Below are positions 6,037 to 8,107 of a DNA stretch of 8,107 nucleotides, one piece after another. The stretch's first letter is position 1. Each line of letters begins with the position of its first letter. A program made the position numbers and the translations under genes. Source of the stretch: Actinomycetota bacterium (GTDB lineage: Bacteria > Actinomycetota > Coriobacteriia > Coriobacteriales > RUG844). The stretch is taken from the NCBI GenBank assembly GCA_013335845.1, contig JAAXUU010000047.1:1-8107 (forward strand), given 5' to 3'. The notes below the pieces were generated by a model, which saw nothing but the letters and a program-made list of their open reading frames with translations, was not told the DNA's origin and did no database searches.

Positions 6037-6549
6037 ATGGCTCGTAAAGAAGCACCTGTCCCTGAGCTTCAGGAGAGGGTCGTTTATATCAACCGTGTAT
6101 CGAAGGTTGTAAAAGGTGGACGACGTTTCGCGCTTACCGCTCTTGTTGTCGTCGGTGACGGAAAAGGTCGTGTCGGCGTTGGCATGGGTAAGTCGCAAGA
6201 AGTGCCTATAGCCATCAAAAAGGGCATCGAAGATGCCAAGAAGAATATGTTCACGGTCCCTGTGACCGATGGAGCGAGCATTCCTCACGAGGTGATCGGT
6301 GAATTCTCAGCCGGTCGTGTACTGCTCAAGCCTGCCGTTCCCGGTACCGGCGTTATCGCAGGTGGTCCGGCGCGTGCTGTTCTGGAGCTTGCCGGTGTGA
6401 AGAACGTTCTTTCGAAATCACTCGGTACCGATAACCAGATGAACATCGTGAAGGCAACCGCCGAGGGTCTCAAGAGATTGAGCAGCCCACAGGAAGTCGC
6501 GAATCGCCGCGGCATCACAGTCGGCAAGATGTTCCGTGGGAAGGAGTAG
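6037..6549 (+). CDS. rpsE: 30S ribosomal protein S5
   Basis: S5 lies at the mRNA entry side and back of the small subunit. It takes part in decoding accuracy and helicase activity. The product is 170 aa, normal. The N-terminal double-stranded-RNA-binding-like domain includes [13 protein letters not shown] at residues 19-31, the loop where E. coli spectinomycin-resistance changes map; it looks wild-type here. [18 protein letters not shown] follows. The C-terminal domain has [20 protein letters not shown] and the usual [12 protein letters not shown] 6037 lies 9 nt after GGGAGG (6022-6027). The rpmD start is only 2 nt past the stop. Confidence 0.97.
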   Translation: MARKEAPVPELQERVVYINRVSKVVKGGRRFALTALVVVGDGKGRVGVGMGKSQEVPIAIKKGIEDAKKNMFTVPVTDGASIPHEVIGEFSAGRVLLKPAVPGTGVIAGGPARAVLELAGVKNVLSKSLGTDNQMNIVKATAEGLKRLSSPQEVANRRGITVGKMFRGKE

Positions 6550-6551
6550 TC

Positions 6552-6746
6552 ATGGCGAATGAAGCAAAGAGGACGCTTCGAGTCACCCAGGTGAGAAGTT
6601 CGATTTCCTGCCCTGCCGATCAAGGCAGAACACTCCGCGCTATGGGCATCCGCAAGATGAACCAGACGGTGGAATTGGTGGATAATCCTGCGGTTCGGGG
6701 TATGCTTTTCAAGGTGAAGCATCTTGTGAAAGTGGAAGAAATCTAA
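6552..6746 (+). CDS. rpmD: 50S ribosomal protein L30
   Basis: L30 is a small alpha-beta protein of the large subunit that contacts 5S and 23S rRNA. It is absent from some bacterial lineages, so its presence is a mild taxonomic clue. The product is 64 aa, slightly longer than the usual ~60 because of a short N-terminal MANEAKR. The core [20 protein letters not shown], then [20 protein letters not shown] and the end [15 protein letters not shown] match the family. ATG 6552 has AAGGAG (6541-6546) inside the rpsE end. The stop TAA is at 6744-6746. The longest gap of the window follows. Confidence 0.95.
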   Translation: MANEAKRTLRVTQVRSSISCPADQGRTLRAMGIRKMNQTVELVDNPAVRGMLFKVKHLVKVEEI

Positions 6747-6755
6747 AGACCATAT

Positions 6756-6798
6756 CGAAACACTCACGCGCAGGGGAACTTGCGCGTTTGGGTTTTCG
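6756..6798 (+). terminator. terminator-like hairpin between rpmD and rplO
   Basis: A 9-bp stem, ACGCGCAGG (6766-6774) with CTTGCGCGT (6779-6787), closes a GGAA (GNRA) tetraloop at 6775-6778. It has one G·T pair and is very GC-rich. It is followed by TTTGGGTTTTC (6787-6797), a T-rich but interrupted tract. CGAAA (6756-6760) can also pair with TTTCG (6794-6798), giving an A-tract/T-tract flank. It fits a weak intrinsic or partial terminator for + strand transcription. The interrupted T-tract makes full termination doubtful. Confidence 0.5.
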
Positions 6799-6800
6799 AC

Positions 6801-6829
6801 TAGGCTCTTCCAGGGTTTTGATTTAGAAT
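6801..6829 (+). promoter_or_regulatory. candidate promoter for rplO–secY
   Basis: A -10 box TAGAAT (6824-6829) matches five of six bases of TATAAT and the TANNNT pattern usual in actinobacteria. Exactly 17 nt upstream is a weak -35, TAGGCT (6801-6806, three of six). A start near 6836 would give a leader of about 88 nt. It lies just downstream of a terminator-like hairpin. An alternative -35 TTGATT (6818-6823) would need a 19-nt spacer to CATATT (6843-6848) and is less good. Confidence 0.35.
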
Positions 6830-6830
6830 G

Positions 6831-6891
6831 ATGCGCGGTGCGCATATTGGCAGTTTACCGGCGGCGAGCGGCCGGTCATACACTATGTATG
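6831..6891 (+). promoter_or_regulatory. three inverted repeats in the rplO leader
   Basis: ATGCGC-GGT-GCGCAT (6831-6845) is a perfect 6-3-6 inverted repeat directly after the candidate -10. ACCGGC (6857-6862) with GCCGGT (6871-6876) is a 6-bp GC-rich stem with an 8-nt loop. CATACA-CTA-TGTATG (6877-6891) is a second perfect 6-3-6 repeat that starts at the base after the previous stem ends. They may be leader RNA stems or operators. Neither role is shown by the sequence alone. Confidence 0.45.
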
Positions 6892-6923
6892 GATGCGAAG
6901 GAACGATAGAAAAGAGAATTATC

Positions 6924-7373
6924 ATGCAAATTCATGATCTTTACCCTGCACAGGGTTCAACGAAAAAACGTAAGCGCGTAGGCCGCGGACCGGGTTCGGG
7001 CCACGGAAAAACATCGACCCGTGGAGCTAACGGCCAAGCATCGCGCGCAGGTGGAACCAAGGGTCCCGGCTTCGAGGGTGGACAGACACCTCTGGCTATG
7101 CGTCTCCCCAAGCTCCCCGGCTTCAAGAACTTCAACCGCACCGAGTATGTTCCGGTGAATGTTTCCCGTCTTGAAGTGAAATTCAACGATGGTGACGTAG
7201 TCGATAATGCAGCATTGGTTGCGTGTGGGATCATCAAACACGAGGATGCTTTGGTAAAGGTCTTGGGCGATGGCGAAATCACCAAGAAGCTTACCGTCAA
7301 GGTCGACAAGGTTTCGACAACCGCTCAGAATAAGATCGAAGCATGCGGAGGGACGGTCGAGAACCCGTGCTAA
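6924..7373 (+). CDS. rplO: 50S ribosomal protein L15
   Basis: L15 is a late-assembly large-subunit protein whose extended basic N-terminal arm threads through 23S rRNA. The product is 149 aa, normal (about 145-150). The glycine/arginine-rich arm at residues 18-44 includes RVGRGPGSGHGKTSTRG and GQASRAGG. PLAMRLPKLPGFKNFNR and the end KIEACGGTVE are family-typical. ATG 6924 gives the exact family N-terminus (MQIHDLYPAQGS). Its SD is weak, AAGAGA around 6912-6917, in contrast to the strong SDs of most neighbours. An in-frame ATG at 6828 would add 32 residues across the hairpins and is rejected. The stop overlaps the secY start by 7 nt. Confidence 0.96.
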   Translation: MQIHDLYPAQGSTKKRKRVGRGPGSGHGKTSTRGANGQASRAGGTKGPGFEGGQTPLAMRLPKLPGFKNFNRTEYVPVNVSRLEVKFNDGDVVDNAALVACGIIKHEDALVKVLGDGEITKKLTVKVDKVSTTAQNKIEACGGTVENPC

Positions 7374-8107
7374 AGGCACTCATTAATGCATTTCGTGTTC
7401 CTGATCTTCGGAAGAAAATCCTGTTCACACTCGGCATTATTGTTCTATATCGCATAGGTTCTTATATACCGTGTCCCGGTATCCCGTTCCAAGGTTTGGT
7501 CAACGCATTCCAGAGCACAACTTCGGGTGCGATGGCTCTCATGAACCTGTTTTCAGGTGGAGCGCTATCGTACGTGTCGGTGTTCTCGCTAGGAATCATG
7601 CCCTACATCACAGCATCGATTATCATGCAGCTGATGCAGGGTGTCATCCCTGTTCTGGGACGATGGGCGAGAGAGGGCGAAGCCGGACAGAAGAAGGTCA
7701 CGCAGATAACGCGTTATCTCACTTTGATCCTAGCGCTCATCAACGCCATCGGCTACCTCGCTTTGTTCACCAGCTCTGCTTTCGGTATTCAGTTCTCTTC
7801 CGAGGGCCTTCCGGGTATCTGGTTCACGTATCTGGTCATCATCATCACTTTGGTAGCCGGTACCGCTTTCATCATGTGGATGGGAGAACTTATCACACAG
7901 CGTGGTGTCGGGAACGGTATGTCATTGATCATCTTCGCAAACGTCGTAGCTGGATTTCCTCCTGCGATATTCTCATCGCTTGAACTCTCCGCGAACGGCA
8001 TCGCAATCACGGTTCTCATCTTGATCTGCGTACTCTTGGTCATCCCTTGCATCGTCATTGTCGAGCGTGGCCAACGCAGCCGGGTGGGGGCCGCCAATGA
8101 CATCCAG
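7367..8107 (+). CDS. secY: preprotein translocase subunit SecY, N-terminal part (3'-truncated)
   Basis: SecY is the membrane channel of the Sec pathway, through which SecA or the ribosome pushes nascent proteins. It acts with SecE and SecG. The frame is open for 247 codons to the window end; the family has about 420-440. Visible parts: a cytoplasmic N-terminus with RVPDLRKKILFTLG (residues 10-23), TM1 about 18-34, plug and TM2 with NLFSGGAL (60-67) and LGIMPYITASIIMQLM (75-90), TM3 about 117-135, TM4 about 150-172, TM5 about 183-203 and TM6 about 212-232. VERGQR (232-237) opens the cytoplasmic C4 loop. The last ten residues, SRVGAANDIQ, do not match the conserved RRI..Y/AKR continuation. GTG 7367 is the likely start. 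GGAGGG (7347-7352) is 14 nt upstream, which is long; an in-frame ATG at 7343 is the alternative. It overlaps rplO by 7 nt, so coupled translation is likely. Confidence 0.95.
   Translation, partial: MLKALINAFRVPDLRKKILFTLGIIVLYRIGSYIPCPGIPFQGLVNAFQSTTSGAMALMNLFSGGALSYVSVFSLGIMPYITASIIMQLMQGVIPVLGRWAREGEAGQKKVTQITRYLTLILALINAIGYLALFTSSAFGIQFSSEGLPGIWFTYLVIIITLVAGTAFIMWMGELITQRGVGNGMSLIIFANVVAGFPPAIFSSLELSANGIAITVLILICVLLVIPCIVIVERGQRSRVGAANDIQ

Noticed and set aside
6828..6923. In-frame upstream ATG extending L15 by 32 residues
   Set aside because: The added residues do not resemble L15, the start has no SD and the stretch is occupied by inverted repeats.
7343..7366. ATG start for secY eight codons upstream of GTG 7367
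   Set aside because: Not excluded, but it would add MRRDGREP, lacks a good SD and puts GGAGGG inside the gene; SecY relatives start near MLKAL. Kept as an alternative only.
7471..7983. 170-codon + strand frame inside secY
   Set aside because: It is an off-frame reading of secY, rich in His, Arg and Tyr, while the secY frame gives clear membrane segments and family motifs.
1..8107. tRNA or rRNA genes, CRISPR arrays, insertion sequences, prophage or defence genes
   Set aside because: Read for on both strands; no cloverleaf-like segments, regular repeats or transposase or nuclease motifs were found outside the ribosomal-protein genes.

Overview
This window is a stretch of a bacterial S10–spc ribosomal-protein cluster. 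Every gene is on the + strand. It runs from inside rplB (L2) through rpsS, rplV, rpsC, rplP, rpmC, rpsQ, rplN, rplX, rplE, rpsN, rpsH, rplF, rplR, rpsE, rpmD and rplO into a partial secY. Gene order is the canonical one, nothing is missing or inserted at gene level, and every complete protein has the expected family length. I see no mobile element, CRISPR array, tRNA or rRNA.

Organism: the protein style (S3 with the motif [11 protein letters not shown]2, L5, S17 and SecY wording), the short four-cysteine S14, the CxxC/CxxC form of L24 and a moderate G+C (mid-fifties percent by eye) suggest an actinobacterium, most likely class Coriobacteriia. This is inference from remembered family sequences, not a database result. 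All 17 complete stop codons are TAA (9) or TAG (8); none is TGA.

Layout: (1) 1-2849, the S10-type half, is tightly packed (gaps of 0-25 nt, SD sequences often inside the previous gene) and has no obvious intergenic structure. (2) 2850-2939 is a 90-nt gap at exactly the place where E. coli divides the S10 and spc operons. (3) 2940-6746, the spc half, is broken by longer gaps (79, 74, 106 and 59 nt, plus a 27-nt one) that carry stem-loops just upstream of rplE, rpsN, rpsH and rplR. (4) 6747-6923 is the longest gap. It holds a terminator-like hairpin, a candidate promoter and three further inverted repeats ahead of rplO. (5) 7367-8107 is secY, overlapping the rplO stop by 7 nt and cut by the window end.

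Together the genes supply parts of both ribosomal subunits (S3, S5, S8, S14, S17, S19; L2, L5, L6, L14, L15, L16, L18, L22, L24, L29, L30) and the SecY channel to which ribosomes dock. I found no new multigene system. What deserves a second look is the non-coding architecture: two places where stem-loops abut exactly (before rplE and before rplO), a possible transcription boundary between rpmD and rplO, and two mini-ORFs whose stops overlap the rplN and rpsH starts. In addition, the last ~30 nt stop looking like SecY, which may mark a contig-end artefact.
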